Assembly (NCBI RefSeq): GCF_905163445.1
Contig: NC_053199.1
Span: 15,704,001-15,768,000, forward strand
DNA length: 64,000 nt
Reading direction: 5' to 3'
DNA from: Pararge aegeria
Taxonomy: Eukaryota; Arthropoda; Insecta; Lepidoptera; Nymphalidae
Position 1 is the stretch's first letter. Each line of letters begins with the position of its first letter. The notes under the pieces are model-generated. The model worked only from the letters and a program-made list of their open reading frames with translations, made no database searches and was not told the DNA's origin. The position numbers and the translations under genes were made by a program. Positions 20,940-31,575 of the stretch are shown in pieces.

Positions 20940-22559
20940 ATACTAGCGGTTCCCCGTGACTTCATCCACCTATTTATTTCTAATATCGATAAATTTATAA
21001 TTAAATTATTTTATTTACAATTTTCTTTTATATCAATTAAAAAGTTTGCTATTCCTTTGTTTTTTTTTTCTTTTTTATTAGCACAAAGATTTTTTATGCA
21101 TAAACTTGCTATGGCAGCTTATTTAAATAGGTTCTTTAGGTACCTACGGTTAAAATTATCTGTCACGGTAAGTGCAACTTGTATCTACATTATATCATCT
21201 TACTGTTTCTCACAATATGTATTTTATGTGGATAATGTTGTGGAAAACCTATTGACCCACTCTTTTTGTTTAGATTTAAGAGCTATTTTTATAATAGGTA
21301 ATTGTTTTCTGTCCCAAAAAAATAAAAATCCATTAAAACTTTCATACATTATATATCCCGTCCCACCGTGACGCATTGCCCACCCGCGCCACTGTTTCGC
21401 TTTCTTGACTCCTTAGTGTCATAGCGGATTAAAAAATAGTCTATAAACTTCCTCAAAAATATCTGGGCTATCAATTAATGCTAAAAAGATTTTTCTATTC
21501 CTACAGTTATTTCCAAAGTTACGTGAGGGCGTTCCATAAATGCAGTAAAATTTAGAACTCTTAAAAATAATTTTCCAAAAATACTCATCAAAATCGTCCA
21601 TAATTAAAAAAAAAAAGTTTCAAAGATAGATCTTTGCTGTTATTTAGCGAAGATTCATTTAAATATTTTTAGGCTACTTTTTTACAATCAAAGTGTGAAA
21701 TTTATTTAGTAATGTACTAGACATTTAAAATAAACAGCAGAGAAATCTGTAGAAGTTACATAAAAAAACTGTCTGTAAATTGAGAACTGTCTCCTATTTT
21801 TTTTCGATTTTCCTAAAATGACTATATTTTACGTTTGAGTTACCTTAGCGAAAAAATCGTAGTTGTAGACTAGCATAGTCTTCCAATAAATGGATTATCC
21901 AACTCGGACTGTGAAAATTTTAAATTTGATTTCATGACACAATATTTCTAAATTAATAAAGTCCTAAGACATAATAATCAACTTACCATTTCAATTGCCA
22001 TAAGCAAGAGTAAATTTATCCAAGAATTTGAATAAATCATACATAAAATTTGAAACTAACACAACCGTTCATTTGAAGTCCATTAATGCACCGCATTCGA
22101 GTCACTTTCATAAAAACACATTGTCATCATTAACACTAATAAAATTTAAAATGTTGTGGATATATTCTATTAACTATTTGGGGTTGAATAAAAATATTTA
22201 TCACGGTCGAAATAGTTAGAACCCAAGCCATGTAGCGGATAAAAAATAATTTCAATTACTTTGTTTAATTTTTCAAATTTCGAACGCGTTCAGCGCGCGC
22301 TTTTCCGACGCGTCCATAGACACGAGCTAACTTTTTTATTAGCTTCTTACAGACGACTGTTTCTGATACACGCCGGCGCTACACTGCCGCCGCGAGGGAT
22401 CGCGCCTCGCAAAACAAAATAACTTCATGTGTTTAGTTTTAGACGTGTGTTTTAGTCGCGTGGAATGTCTACGGTTTAATGCCGATCGCGATTTAAGTAC
22501 ATTAGTAACGTATACAATTGATTGCACATTATTCATTTGTTGACTTGCGGTATTTATAT
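20940..22559. other. AT-rich stretch; TAGR-like start and a GC-rich patch
   Basis: At 20940 ATACTAGCGGTTCCCCGTGA resembles the start of a TAGR element whose rest is unrecognisable. ORFs at 21057 and 21419 have no motif. At 22260-22480 a GC-rich patch (CGAACGCGTTCAGCGCGCGC, CGCCGCGAGGGATCGCGC) stands out and could be unique regulatory or transposon DNA. Confidence 0.35.
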
Positions 22560-22574
22560 ATTTTACACCACACT

Positions 22575-22862
22575 TTTTGGTGACATAGCTCCTCCGGACA
22601 TACCGCTATGCTTACTTCTGCCGCTAAGCAGCAATGATCTGATGAATGTTCCGGTGTGAAGGGCGTGGATGCCAGTGTATTATGAGGCTTTAAACCTACG
22701 CCTTAGGTTGACTGGCACTGGGCGGCACTTTTCAAGAGGTTTGGGTCCTTGCATGCCCTGCGAAGTATTGCTCTGTTTAGAGGCAATGGTTTCCCTTTAA
22801 CCTCTAGGTGTGCCTTCTGTCAGGTCCGTCAATTTATCCTCATCAATGTCCTATAAGCAGAC
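22575..22862 (+). mobile_element. K SINE-like element, longest copy with 57735
   Basis: Blocks in order: CTTCTGCCGCTAAGCAGCAA, GTGTGAAGGGCGTGGATGCC, ACTGGCACTGGGCGGCACTT, CTTGCATGCCCTGCGAAGTA-TTGCTCTGTTTA, AGGTCCGTCAAT. Other copies are at 57735 (+) and, reversed, at 6001, 47825 and 49670. No ORF. Confidence 0.7.
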
Positions 22863-22981
22863 CACAATAATTGGTGAGCGCGGTTGATGCTAAGAAGACG
22901 CTGCTGTCCGTTCTCCGTCACATTATCTTAATCGCCTAGTACGAGACCCTTGCAAGAGGAGATATTGTGGCAACTGTATTT

Positions 22982-23110
22982 TGATCTGCCGTCGAAATAC
23001 GACACCTGTCAATAATTAATATAAAATTCCCTGAGTCACCTCGTACGACAACCGCTGGTAGAAAGGTGGGGAAAACGGTTTCCTGATCTGCCGTTGTCCT
23101 ACAACACCTG
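22982..23110. repeat. local pair of TGATCTGCCG blocks
   Basis: TGATCTGCCGTCGAAATACGACACCTGT-like at 22982 and TGATCTGCCGTTGTCCTACA-ACACCTGT at 23081 form an imperfect direct duplication about 99 bases apart. Confidence 0.5.
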
Positions 23111-23111
23111 T

Positions 23112-23325
23112 GATTTTTTTTTTACGACAATACACACATCCCAATCTAGCCCCAAAGTAAGCGTAGCTTGTGTTATGGGTACTAAGATGCCTGATGAATA
23201 TTTTTACACTGAAAAACATTCATGCTCATCACACAAACATTTTTCCAGTCCTTGTCCATTTTTCCACGGCCTTGGGCTCAGAAAGCAGGGTCGCAGCTAA
23301 CTGCGCCAATCGGCCGTCTTATTAA
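23112..23325 (-). mobile_element. SINE-A
   Basis: Reverse complement has GACGGCCGATTGGCGCAG, GCGACCCTGCTTTCTGAGCC, GTGTGATGAGCATGAATG, ATAACACAAGCTACGCTTAC and TTTGGGGCTAGATTGGGATG. The B box is damaged. Confidence 0.85.
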
Positions 23326-23384
23326 TAATATAAACCAATTAAACCCGTTAGTAAAGCGGTAATAACTTCGAATTCACTTTTGGT

Positions 23385-23600
23385 GTGGGGCGAGTTCGAA
23401 TTCTACCACAGACCACTTACTTTTCTAAGTTATGTGCGTTTTAAGCAATGGAAAACATCGTGAGCAAACCTTCATACCAGTGACTTCGCCATAATGTTCT
23501 CAAAGGTGTGGGAAGTCCACCAATCCGCACTGGGCCGGGGTGGTGGACGGCCTTATCCCCTTCTCATTGTGGGAGGAGAACAATGCCCTGTAGTGGAACT
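23385..23600 (+). mobile_element. SINE-C, reference copy
   Basis: tRNA-derived retroposon, pol III-transcribed in principle. It has a decayed B box (GCGAGTTCGAATTC), CTAAGTTATGTGCGTTTTAA, GGAAAACATCGTGAGCAAAC, CATAATGTTCTCAAAGGTGT, CCAATCCGCACTGGGCCGGG and CTTCTCATTGTGGGAGGAGA. Better heads survive at 36478 and 58185. No protein. Confidence 0.75.
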
Positions 23601-23790
23601 CTCTGAAGTGCCCTGTATAAATGCAACTCACCGCGAGCAAAGTGGTCAGGGCGCTTGCCATGAGCATAGTAGCGCGTGCCGCTACGGGGGGTAGGCGGGC
23701 GGAGGGGCGCGCGCGAGCCCCGTCCGGCCGCCCTCCGGCCCTCTACCAGCGTCGCCACATCGCGCTCCTGGCAACAAAAAAAAAAACGCC
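23601..23790 (+). other. very GC-rich segment ending in poly-A
   Basis: GGGGGGTAGGCGGGCGGAGG and GGCGCGCGCGAGCCCCGTCC sit in otherwise AT-rich DNA, and the segment ends GCAACAAAAAAAAAAA at 23771-23785. Overlapping ORFs on both strands look spurious. The shape (GC-rich body plus A run) suggests a retroposed RNA. Confidence 0.4.
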
Positions 23791-24369
23791 TACTGTAGCA
23801 TTGCTAGACTGCGTATTTATCTAATGTTACGAAAAATTTGTATTTGGAAAAATAATAAAACTTTTCATAATGGTAACTTGAAATGTGCCAGTATTTTTAC
23901 AAATGTGCAAATAATTAAAAAAAAAACTTTATTGACAAAAAAGGTTACAGCCTTTGCTTGGTCGTTGGTCCCCAAAGTATCGCAGTGATCATTAGGTGCC
24001 CGAGCAAGACTATATTCGAATGACTATGCGGTAAAGTTTTTTTTAATTATCATAACATTCACAATATAATTTATAACTTAATTAACTAATCGTTTTGAAG
24101 AAATAATTAATATTATATTTGATCATGATATTGTATCGGTGAGTATTTTAATAAACAACCGGGCGTATTAGCTTTACATGTCAGTCTTGTGAGAGACTCA
24201 GACGGCGAAAAGATACCACCCCGGTCTTTTAGTCGTTATAACTAACATCATTGTCATCGTCAATATATACTCTGTGAGTATTTTAGGAGTGAGATAAAAA
24301 CAATTTCCAATATACGCTGTACAGTAGTTATTTATTCAAAAAAAGTAGTAAATAGGTTATGTGTATAAC
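23791..24369. other. no gene; possible reversed retroelement tail
   Basis: AAAAAACTTTATTGACAAAA at 23925 resembles a reversed AATAAAG-type LINE tail. Nothing else assignable. Confidence 0.3.
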
Positions 24370-24470
24370 CAATTTGCACTGGGTCAGCTTGGTGGACCAT
24401 GCCTTGTAGTCAGCCGCTACTGCGGTGATAATTAGGTAATAAGGGCCGGTGAGATGAGATGATGTAGGTA
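24370..24470 (+). mobile_element. SINE-C fragment
   Basis: CCAATTTGCACTGGGTCAGC, TTGGTGGACCATGCC and GGGCCGGTGAGATGAGATGA. Confidence 0.5.
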
Positions 24471-24579
24471 CAATTTATTACCATTTCTTAAAAATAAATA
24501 TACTTGATAAAGTAATAATACTTTATATCTACGGATTACTTATTATATCGGTTATGCTCAACTTAATAGCAACAAAAAA

Positions 24580-24714
24580 TTGCAATAAAAGCGAAAGTAT
24601 GTATATTGTATATAAGCCTGAATGTGTGTTACTCCTTTACGCCGCAACTACTCAACCAATATGACTAGGAATGGATATATACATTATAACCTTGATTATA
24701 TTGGCCATGAATTA
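24580..24714 (-). mobile_element. TAGR-type fragment
   Basis: Has GCGAAAGTATGTATATTGTA and CTTTACGCCGCAACTACTCA-ACCAATATGAC, the usual reversed terminal block. Confidence 0.5.
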
Positions 24715-24840
24715 GTTTGGCCATCCAAAGGGGCAATGCTGCCAGCATCTTAGGAATTGTGCCTCGCTACGGTGGTTACGAGGACGTTTTAGATTTTATA
24801 TAGTTTTAAATAGTTTATTTTAGGTTATATTTATATTTTA
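24715..24840 (+). mobile_element. LINE-6 3' end
   Basis: GCCATCCAAAGGGGCAATGC-TGCCAGCATC encodes the AIQRGNAAS-like end seen in frame at 48265-48540. It ends in GACGTTTTAGATTTTAT and an AT-rich UTR. Confidence 0.75.
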
Positions 24841-25004
24841 AAGAAACAATATTACTATAGTATATAATAACTAATTTATTACAAATAATAAATAAACAAC
24901 TGTATTATTAAAAAAAAAACCTTCATTATCAAATACGAAATTTCCATGGTTCCCGCGTTATTTGTAAAAAATCGTTGACCAATAACGATAACTATCGTCA
25001 TCAT

Positions 25005-25270
25005 CATACACCACAGGCCGGGTCTCTTTCCACAATGAGAAGAGACTAAGGCCGTAGTCCACAACGCTCGCCCAGTGCGGATTGGTGGACTCCTCACACC
25101 TTTGAGAACATTATGGAATTAACTCTCAGGCATGCGCTTGGTTTAATCACGATGTTTTCCGTCACCGGTTAATTACATACTTAAAACGCACATAACTTAA
25201 AAAAGGTTGGAGTTGCGTTCTGGGATTCGAACTCAGCCCCCCGAAAGTGGAGTCGAAGTCCCACTGTAAC
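25005..25270 (-). mobile_element. SINE-C, near full length
   Basis: Reverse complement carries the B box TTCGAATCCCAGAACGC, TTAAGTTATGTGCGTTTTAA, CTGAGAGTTAATTCCATAAT, AATCCGCACTGGGCGAGCG and CCTGTGGTGT. The A box is partly kept near 25260. Confidence 0.75.
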
Positions 25271-25296
25271 TTTAATTTCTAGAAATATGGTTTATA

Positions 25297-26139
25297 CTAG
25301 CTGCGACCTGCGGTACTACCCTGGTAAATAAGTCACACATGTAATAACCATTTTAAAAAATACGTGTAGTACAGACTAAATCACTTGTGGAAAAATTAAA
25401 TATACCGGATATGACTTCAAAAACGTGCGTGAACTTCCCCGAAGATTCCGCTATCTACGTTTAGATATTGCTTCACGTTACAAAAATGTGGCTAATCCGA
25501 ATCAAAACCGATAAGGGGTAAGTGTAAAGTTAATAAAATACAAATAAAAAAAATATATAACGACAAACTATGACGGCTTATGATAATGACCTGCAAATTT
25601 TGCAATGTACAAAGTCTTTTAACGTCATCAATGTAACACACCTCCACTGAATACGAAAATCATATTAGAAATGGTATTTTTTGATAAAAACGTGGACGTA
25701 ACTTTGGTATTTACTTGATCGGCAATTAAGATTATAATTCTTTGTATTTTTTATGTAGGTTAAAGTGATTATATGTTGCTAAATGTTTTAACCGACGTCC
25801 TTATCGCGACAATCATGGCGCCTACCTTAATCGGAATATAAACAGAAATATTTGTATTGTGATTCATACATTGCATTTTTTGATAAATATTTTCAGGAAT
25901 TTATGAGTATTTGGATAAAGGTATTTTGCTATCACAAATAGAATCCGCTTAAGCACGTGAACTTGCTACTTGGTAGAACTAAACTAGTCAACTAGTTTAA
26001 GGGAATACAAGCTAAGCTGTGAGTGGGTACATCAATTCTGCAGCAGCTCTAGGACTTTTTGGTATTGCTCTACAATTTATTTATGTTATGTGAGCATCAA
26101 CAGTGCGAACTATGGTACTATTTAAATTAAGAACCATGT
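25297..26139. other. no gene; short TAGR start
   Basis: ATACTAGCTGCGACCTGCGG at 25297 is a TAGR start. The rest is AT-rich and unassigned. Confidence 0.35.
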
Positions 26140-26290
26140 ATTAAAACGCTTTTAATAAGTCGTGGTTACTACACAATTGTAAAATGTAATGGCAAGGCTG
26201 CTGGGAAGCAAGCCGCTCCGCTTTTATCTCAAGCTGGAATAATGATTGTTAAACTGTAAAATCTGTTGATTTTGCGCAACCTCAATAAAA
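26140..26290 (+). mobile_element. LINE-2 fragment
   Basis: TTTAATAAGTCGTGGTTACT, GGCAAGGCTGCTGGGAAGCA and GCCGCTCCGCTTTTATCTC are LINE-2 3'-coding/UTR blocks. The rest of the UTR appears at 26755, as if a TAGR element landed in this copy. Confidence 0.65.
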
Positions 26291-26459
26291 TCGGTTTCTC
26301 TACTATACGACGTCTTACTTATGTTTTGAAATTCATGAAATTATTTAATTTTAAAAAATGGCTGCGCTGAAAACTGGGCATGAATACGTTACATTATATA
26401 GTTAGATTTATTTTAAAACGGTTATAAATGTATGTTGGTTTTTAAAATCTTATATCTTT

Positions 26460-26705
26460 AAACGAGCAATTCTTGTATATATATAATTAGAATCTCGGAA
26501 TCGGCTCCAACAATTTTCATGAAATTGCATAGTATATATATGAAATTATATATAATAGTATTCAGGGGGTTTCGGGGGCGATAAATTGATCAAGCTAGGA
26601 TTAATTTATATTGGAATCTCGCAATCATTTATATTGGACATACGACTATTTTTTTCAAGTCGACTCATTCGCGGACGAAGTCGCGCAGGTCCGCTAGTAT
26701 TGTAT
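26460..26705 (-). mobile_element. TAGR element
   Basis: Reverse complement starts ATACTAGCGGACCTGCGCGA-CTTCGTCCGCG. It carries the ATCGCCCCCGAAACCCCCTG block and AACAATTTTCATGAAATTGC region also present in + orientation at 51038. Confidence 0.7.
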
Positions 26706-26754
26706 TATAAATGTAACATTATGTATTGTGCTGAATAAATTTAAAATTCAAATG

Positions 26755-26915
26755 ACGTTAGGAGTGAGTTGAGACTGAGTTTATTTTCGGCTTCTTAAGA
26801 ATCTTCTTTCTGAACCGGCGTGGTGCTAGATTCACTACAAACAGACTTACTGGACGTTTTAAAAGTTCATATAAAGTAGGCCTACTTGAAATAATTGAAT
26901 TTAGATTTTTTTGAA
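26755..26915 (+). mobile_element. LINE-2 3' end
   Basis: ATCTTCTTTCTGAACCGGCG, AAACAGACTTACTGGACGTT and AAAGTAGGCCTACTTGAAAT-AATTGAATTTAG. Confidence 0.75.
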
Positions 26916-27504
26916 TAGGTCATGTATATAAAGAAATATACTCGACCTTGTACTTTACGTGTAATTTGAATGGGTACGTTGGTGGTTGGTTTGGTAGGTA
27001 CGTTGGTAATTTAATTTCTTACGCTAATTTTTTTTAAAATTTAGCGTTTTTACAGTAGGTAAGTCAACGTTATTTTCCACTTTATTATACCTATTATAAT
27101 AATATGATCTTAATCAATGCTCATATCTTATTATGATTAAAATGATTGTGACAAAAACATCGGCGCTAAGTGATTACATACGACCGCCATTCATATCAAT
27201 GAGCAATTTAAACTGGAATGTTATTATTTGATAATGTAATTGCAAAATAGTGCGAACATTAGCAATCTATGCTAATATGTGTAATAATATAGTAATTGAT
27301 ATTATCTAATCTACAAATCTGTGTTAAATATATATTTTTTGAATTTGGAATTTTTATTTTTAATATTGTTTTAAGTTTGGAATCTGTGTAAAAATATTGC
27401 TTCTGCAAATAATTTAAGTTAAAAGAGTTTCTATAATACTATCAATAATTGTATACTGGGCTTAGTGGACCCCCGACTAGGTGGATGGACAACATAAAAT
27501 GAGT
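26916..27504. other. no gene; AT-rich, possibly low-copy
   Basis: Around 27120-27300 there are many homeodomain-type words (GATTAAAATGATTG, TAATTG, TGATAATGTAATTG). No repeat blocks are seen, so this may be unique DNA. Confidence 0.3.
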
Positions 27505-27815
27505 CGCAGATAGCCGCTGATCGCAAGCTCCTTTTGTCGACTTCCCGGGTTCGATTCCCGGTAAGGGCACTTATCATTTGGGAATTTACTGGGAATTTAT
27601 AATTTCTGGTCTGGTCTAGTGGGAGGCTAGTAACCACCTTACTGACTAAGACGTGCCGCTAAGCGATTTAGTGTTCCGGTGCGATGACGCGTAGAAACCG
27701 TTTAGAGGTATGATTACCATACTAACAGGTTAGCCCGCTTCCATCTTAGACTGCATCATCACTTACCACCAGGTGAGATAGCAGTCAAGGGCTAACTTGT
27801 AGTGGAATAAAAAAA
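27505..27815 (+). mobile_element. SINE-B
   Basis: B box GGGTTCGATTCCCGG, then GGGAATTTATAATTTCTGGT, GACGTGCCGCTAAGCGATTT, GTTCCGGTGCGATGACGCGT, GGTTAGCCCGCTTCCATCTT-AGACTGCATC, CACTTACCACCAGGTGAGAT and GCTAACTTGTAGTGGAATAA with an A run. The A box is decayed. Confidence 0.85.
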
Positions 27816-27905
27816 AACTCCATCCAATTCAATAGTACATTATGCAATGGTCAATGGTTTTTCATCACATTTGCGAGGAAAAAAACAGTAATAGTAGAAA
27901 TATAT

Positions 27906-28307
27906 AAGTATTCACAGAATATTGAATTCAAATTCATTTATTTCAAGTAGGCCTACTTTATAAGCATTTTTGAAGCCTCAAGTCTGTATTTTGTATTGAC
28001 TAATTTTATTTTAATTTAACTATTTATTTTTGAAGTAAATAATATCAATTTACGGCTCTGCTACCGCCTTAATTTTTGTTAGCATTTTAAATTATAAAAT
28101 TGATAATTCCTCCAAGTGCATATAATATCACCAATATCGCTCAAAAAAAAGCAAGTACTGAGTTTCTTGCCGGCTCTTCTCGGTAGAATCTGCTTTCCGA
28201 ACCGGTGGTAGAGTCACACAAACATACATACTTGACGTTTCAAAAGTGCTTATAAAGTAGGCCTACTTGAAATAAATGAATTTGAATTCAATATTCTGTG
28301 AATACTT
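27906..28307. repeat. inverted pair of LINE-2 3' ends with 61-bp perfect arms
   Basis: The outer 61 bases on each side are exact reverse complements. They consist of 18 bases of shared flank (AAGTATTCACAGAATATT) plus the LINE-2 tail and AAGTAGGCCTACTTTATAAG. Inside, the right half has a normal LINE-2 3' UTR (GAGTTTCTTGCCGGCTCTTC, CGAACCGGTGG) and the left half is truncated. Looks like a foldback structure. Confidence 0.85.
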
Positions 28308-28458
28308 CAAGAAACTACCTGTTGCCATTATCAATAATAAGCAAATACATCACGGTTGCTGTATGGGTTATTTGTTTTTATTTAATAATTTACTTTTAAA
28401 GTTAATATATAATTCTTTTTTTCTTATTTTTTTTTAAGAGTTTTTAATTCATCGTAAA

Positions 28459-28570
28459 ATAAACTATTTAAAACTAAATAAAATCTAAAACGTCCTCGAA
28501 ACCACCGCAGCGAGGCACAGTTCCTAAGATGCTGGCAGCATTGCCCCTTTGGATGGCCAAACTAATTCGT
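28459..28570 (-). mobile_element. LINE-6 3' end
   Basis: About 107 bases are identical to 48244-48350 (AATCTAAAACGTCCTCGAAA, GAGGCACAGTTCCTAAGATG, CATTGCCCCTTTGGATGGCC). This implies two recent copies of one source. Confidence 0.85.
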
Positions 28571-28649
28571 ATAACTATAATATAGTTTATTCAGTGTGAA
28601 TGTATAATTAAATATTTCTTTTATATTGTTTTAGCATTTGTTGTTACAG

Positions 28650-28805
28650 CGGCAACATAAATACGTTATCTGTGAAAATAAAACTGTCTAACTATCACGG
28701 TTCATAATATACAGTTTGGTGACAGACGGACAGATATACAAACAGACGGACGGACAGCGTAGTCTTAGTAGTAATAGGGTCCCGTTTTACCCTTTGGGTA
28801 CATTT
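28650..28805 (+). mobile_element. dispersed repeat with CAGACGGACAG motif
   Basis: GTTTGGTGACAGACGGACAG, ACAGCGTAGTCTTAGTAGTA and ATAGGGTCCCGTTTTACCCT-TTGGGTAC form the conserved end of a very common insect repeat, recognised from memory only. No other copy is in this window. Confidence 0.5.
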
Positions 28806-29167
28806 TGACTTGAAAATATTTAGCAACTTGAAACGTATCTGACTTTACAAACTCAATGATTACTAGAAGTGATAGAGTTTTAACAAGTAGAGAGTTCAAA
28901 ACTGTTTGCCGCCGGTAATCTATAATTACCGAAGCTGAACTAATGGGATATGAAATACTGATGGATGGTACTGTGCTTGTGCCGATTAGCGGTTCACAGT
29001 AATAGTCGACGTCAACGGGGAATTGATTTCGAAGCGGATTTAATTAACGGTTTAGCTAGTTAGTTTAAGTTAGTGACGTCACCGGATTCGATTTTAGCAT
29101 GCAATCTTTAAGACATTTCTTAAAAATAGTTCAACGGGTACATCGTCATTCATTCATTCGTTCATTT
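28806..29167. other. no gene seen
   Basis: Moderate GC, no repeat blocks shared with the rest of the window; may be low-copy. Confidence 0.3.
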
Positions 29168-29171
29168 TGAC

Positions 29172-29490
29172 GACCTCCCTGGCGCAACGGTGAGCGCTTT
29201 GAATTCAATGAGGATATCCAGGGTTCGATTCCCCGCAGGGGCAATTTAGGAATTAATTATTTCTGAATTTTCTCTGGTTTGGTCTGGTGGGAGGCTTTGG
29301 TAGGCTGGTTACCACCCTACAGACAAAGATGTGCCGCTAAGCGACTTAGCGTTCCGGTGCGATGTCGCGTGGAAAGCGATTGGGGGTATGACTACCATAC
29401 TCCCTAACAGGTTAGCCCGCTACTATCTTAGACTGCATCATCACTTACCACCAGGTGAGATTGCTGTCAAGGGCTAACTTGTAGCGTTAT
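29172..29490 (+). mobile_element. SINE-B, reference copy
   Basis: tRNA-derived head GACCTCCCTGGCGCAACGGT with A-box-like GGCGCAACGGTGAGCG and B box GGTTCGATTCC at 29222. The body runs from TTGGTCTGGTGGGAGGCTTT through AAAGATGTGCCGCTAAGCGA, GTTAGCCCGCTACTATCTTA, CACTTACCACCAGGTGAGAT to GGGCTAACTTGTAGCG. Other copies: 27505, 46885 (+); 36825, 42836 (-); fragments at 9840, 41715, 49838. Confidence 0.9.
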
Positions 29491-29514
29491 ATGAAAAGAA
29501 AATTGTCATCATAT

Positions 29515-29640
29515 GAATACGGTTATCGCCATCATCTCACTACTTAAACTTAAAACTAAAGCTACGAGGGTTCCAAACGTGTCCTGGTCTAAGAAGAAGC
29601 CCACAATAAACTTAGCCAAGTGTTCTTTTTTTTTTACAAA
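29515..29640 (-). mobile_element. LINE-3 3' UTR fragment
   Basis: Reverse of the standard block: AAAGCTACGAGGGTTCCAAA, CGTGTCCTGGTCTAAGAAGA, CCCACAATAAACTTAGCC and a T run. Confidence 0.75.
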
Positions 29641-29744
29641 AATATACAAAGTGTATAACTTCTAAATAATTGTTAAGTTTTATGTATGTCGTATTCTTAA
29701 GATACAGAGTTCAATAAAAATATTGGTTGGAGACCTAGTACGGT

Positions 29745-29812
29745 TATCGCCTGCTATGTATCGGTATGGGCCTACTTGAATAAATATATTTTTGGCTTTG
29801 ACTTTATAACCC
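29745..29812 (+). mobile_element. LINE-3 terminal block
   Basis: GGGCCTACTTGAATAAATAT and TTTTTGGCTTTGACTTTA. Oppositely oriented to the piece at 29515, so the two are separate or inverted fragments. Confidence 0.65.
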
Positions 29813-30109
29813 TGCAAAGATCTATACATTATCTACGTATTATGCACAGTGAAAATTATACGAAGATATCTTTGACTAAGCTATTTGTGAGGCATTGAGT
29901 CGGTTGGAGAAATAGCAATAAACTGTCGGACTCTAATGTTTTATGATTATTGATTCATCATTTTAACGGCGTGTCTGATCGTCTGTTATGATCATACTAA
30001 TATGACGCACGTGGAAATTAAACTACTCTTGCCTTTATGTTTGTTTAAATGAAAGTTTAACCTCTGACCTCAGTTGATTTACTATTTTCTCTTTGATCTT
30101 AGATATTCT

Positions 30110-30545
30110 TCAACCGGTGACGCCTTTGATGGTATTTAAAAGAGCAGTTAAGGCCCATTATATTGTTAACGACTATTAATAGTATGTATATACTTACTCA
30201 TTTATTGTATGTCATAGTATTTAAATATGTAAGTGTTGTTATTATATATATTAGTTTATTTTTATTTATTAATTATATTATTTAATTTTCATCTTTTTGT
30301 GTACACTAGTTTATGTATTAGCATGTAGTTATTCGCATGTATGTATTTTAATATTTGTACCACCAGCAGACTATTCTCCTCTTCTTTTTTTTTTTCTTTC
30401 TAATTCTAAGGTTGCCTGGCAGAGAGCGCTATTAAGCGATAAGGCCGCCTTTTGTATTACTACTTCTTTCGATATGTTTCTGTTTTTGTTATATTTGTAA
30501 TATGTTAATGTTGTGGTATACAAATAAAGAGTTTAATAATAAATA
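30110..30545 (+). mobile_element. LINE-4 3' end
   Basis: A frame reads LQPVTPLMVFKRAVKAHYIV-NDY-stop, a non-LTR RT C-terminus ('FKRxVKxHY'). An AT-rich 3' UTR follows, with AAGGTTGCCTGGCAGAGAGC, AAGCGATAAGGCCGCC and a final CAAATAAAGAGTTTAATAAT with an AATAAT tail. Reversed copies of the UTR: 44190, 59675, 62850. Confidence 0.75.
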
Positions 30546-30799
30546 ATAATAATGGTACCATCGCTTAAACCAGTACGACTTTAATATTGTCGAAGTTTTA
30601 TTTTCAAAAATACCATCTTCGTTTTAGGGTTGCCAAAATATATATTTATTTAAATAATTTATTTATTAATTGAAATAAATAATATTAAAACGTTTAAACA
30701 ATTTTAAGTAGTTTTAAACTTTGCTTATGTTGAATTTTATACAATTTTATTCATAAACAAAAATAAGCTTAGATAACCTATGTACAAAAATAAAACTAA

Positions 30800-30895
30800 A
30801 TTAAATCTAAAACGTCTTCGGAACTACCACAGCGAGACATAGGGCCTAAGATTCTAACATTGGGCCTTTGAATGACGAAACTAATTCTTTGATTT
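30800..30895 (-). mobile_element. LINE-6 3' end, older copy
   Basis: TAAATCTAAAACGTCTTCGG, CCACAGCGAGACATAGGGCC and CATTGGGCCTTTGAATGACG match 28459 with many changes. Confidence 0.65.
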
Positions 30896-31259
30896 ATATT
30901 TAATTGTATAATGTATTAATTGTATATTTTAGTGTAATCGTAGCATTAATTTTGTTAGCAGCTTTCTGAAATCGAATCTGGTCATGCGATAATGAAAATC
31001 TTTGTGACCAAGAAATTGGCAGACCATATCATATAAAGAGGTGACATAAAATAAATATCACAAAGAACATATTAAAGTGCGTTGTTAAGATATCAATGCC
31101 ATAGCAAAGACTCGACCAGTTGAGATGGTTTAGATAGCAACTATATGTTATGGTGATGCCTTGATCTGTATCCTTAATTGAATCATTGAATAATTGCATA
31201 TTCATTACGATCTTAGCACGTCCAATAGGTTCTTAATGAAATTGTAGAGTATGATATCA
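30896..31259. other. no gene seen
   Basis: AT-rich, unassigned. Confidence 0.3.
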
Positions 31260-31575
31260 CACTTCTTTTTTTTTTTCAAGTTATACTTCTTTGGTGCGTT
31301 AGGGAAAAATGGTTTGAGTAAATTTTTACGATGTGCGCGCACACCGTCACAAAAAACCGACACCCTGAAGTTAGCTATAGTCAACATTTTAGTTTTTGTA
31401 CAAAAAGGTTTGACAGTTGACTTTCAATAATTCAAACAATACCTTTTTTCTATTGTTAGTGTCGTTTCTTCTACAAACGTAGAATAAGGCGAAAGATTTT
31501 GAAAAGATTTTTATCTTGTTCCGCCAAAGAAGTATAACTTCTGACGCGTGTACATAAGTACACAAACACATTTTT
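31260..31575 (-). mobile_element. MITE-F, reference copy
   Basis: Inverted ends AAGTTATACTTCTTTGGTGC (left) and GCCAAAGAAGTATAACTTCT (right) share a 17-base complement. Internal CGATGTGCGCGCACACCGTC, ACAAAAAACCGACACCCTGA and TTCTACAAACGTAGAATAAG are shared with 7428 and partly with 34005. GCGTGTACATAAGTACACAA follows the right end. No ORF. Probably a non-autonomous DNA transposon, superfamily unresolved. Confidence 0.65.

Noticed and set aside
29172..29250. tRNA gene at the head of SINE-B
   Set aside because: The acceptor stem does not pair, and the body continues into the conserved SINE sequence found in several copies.
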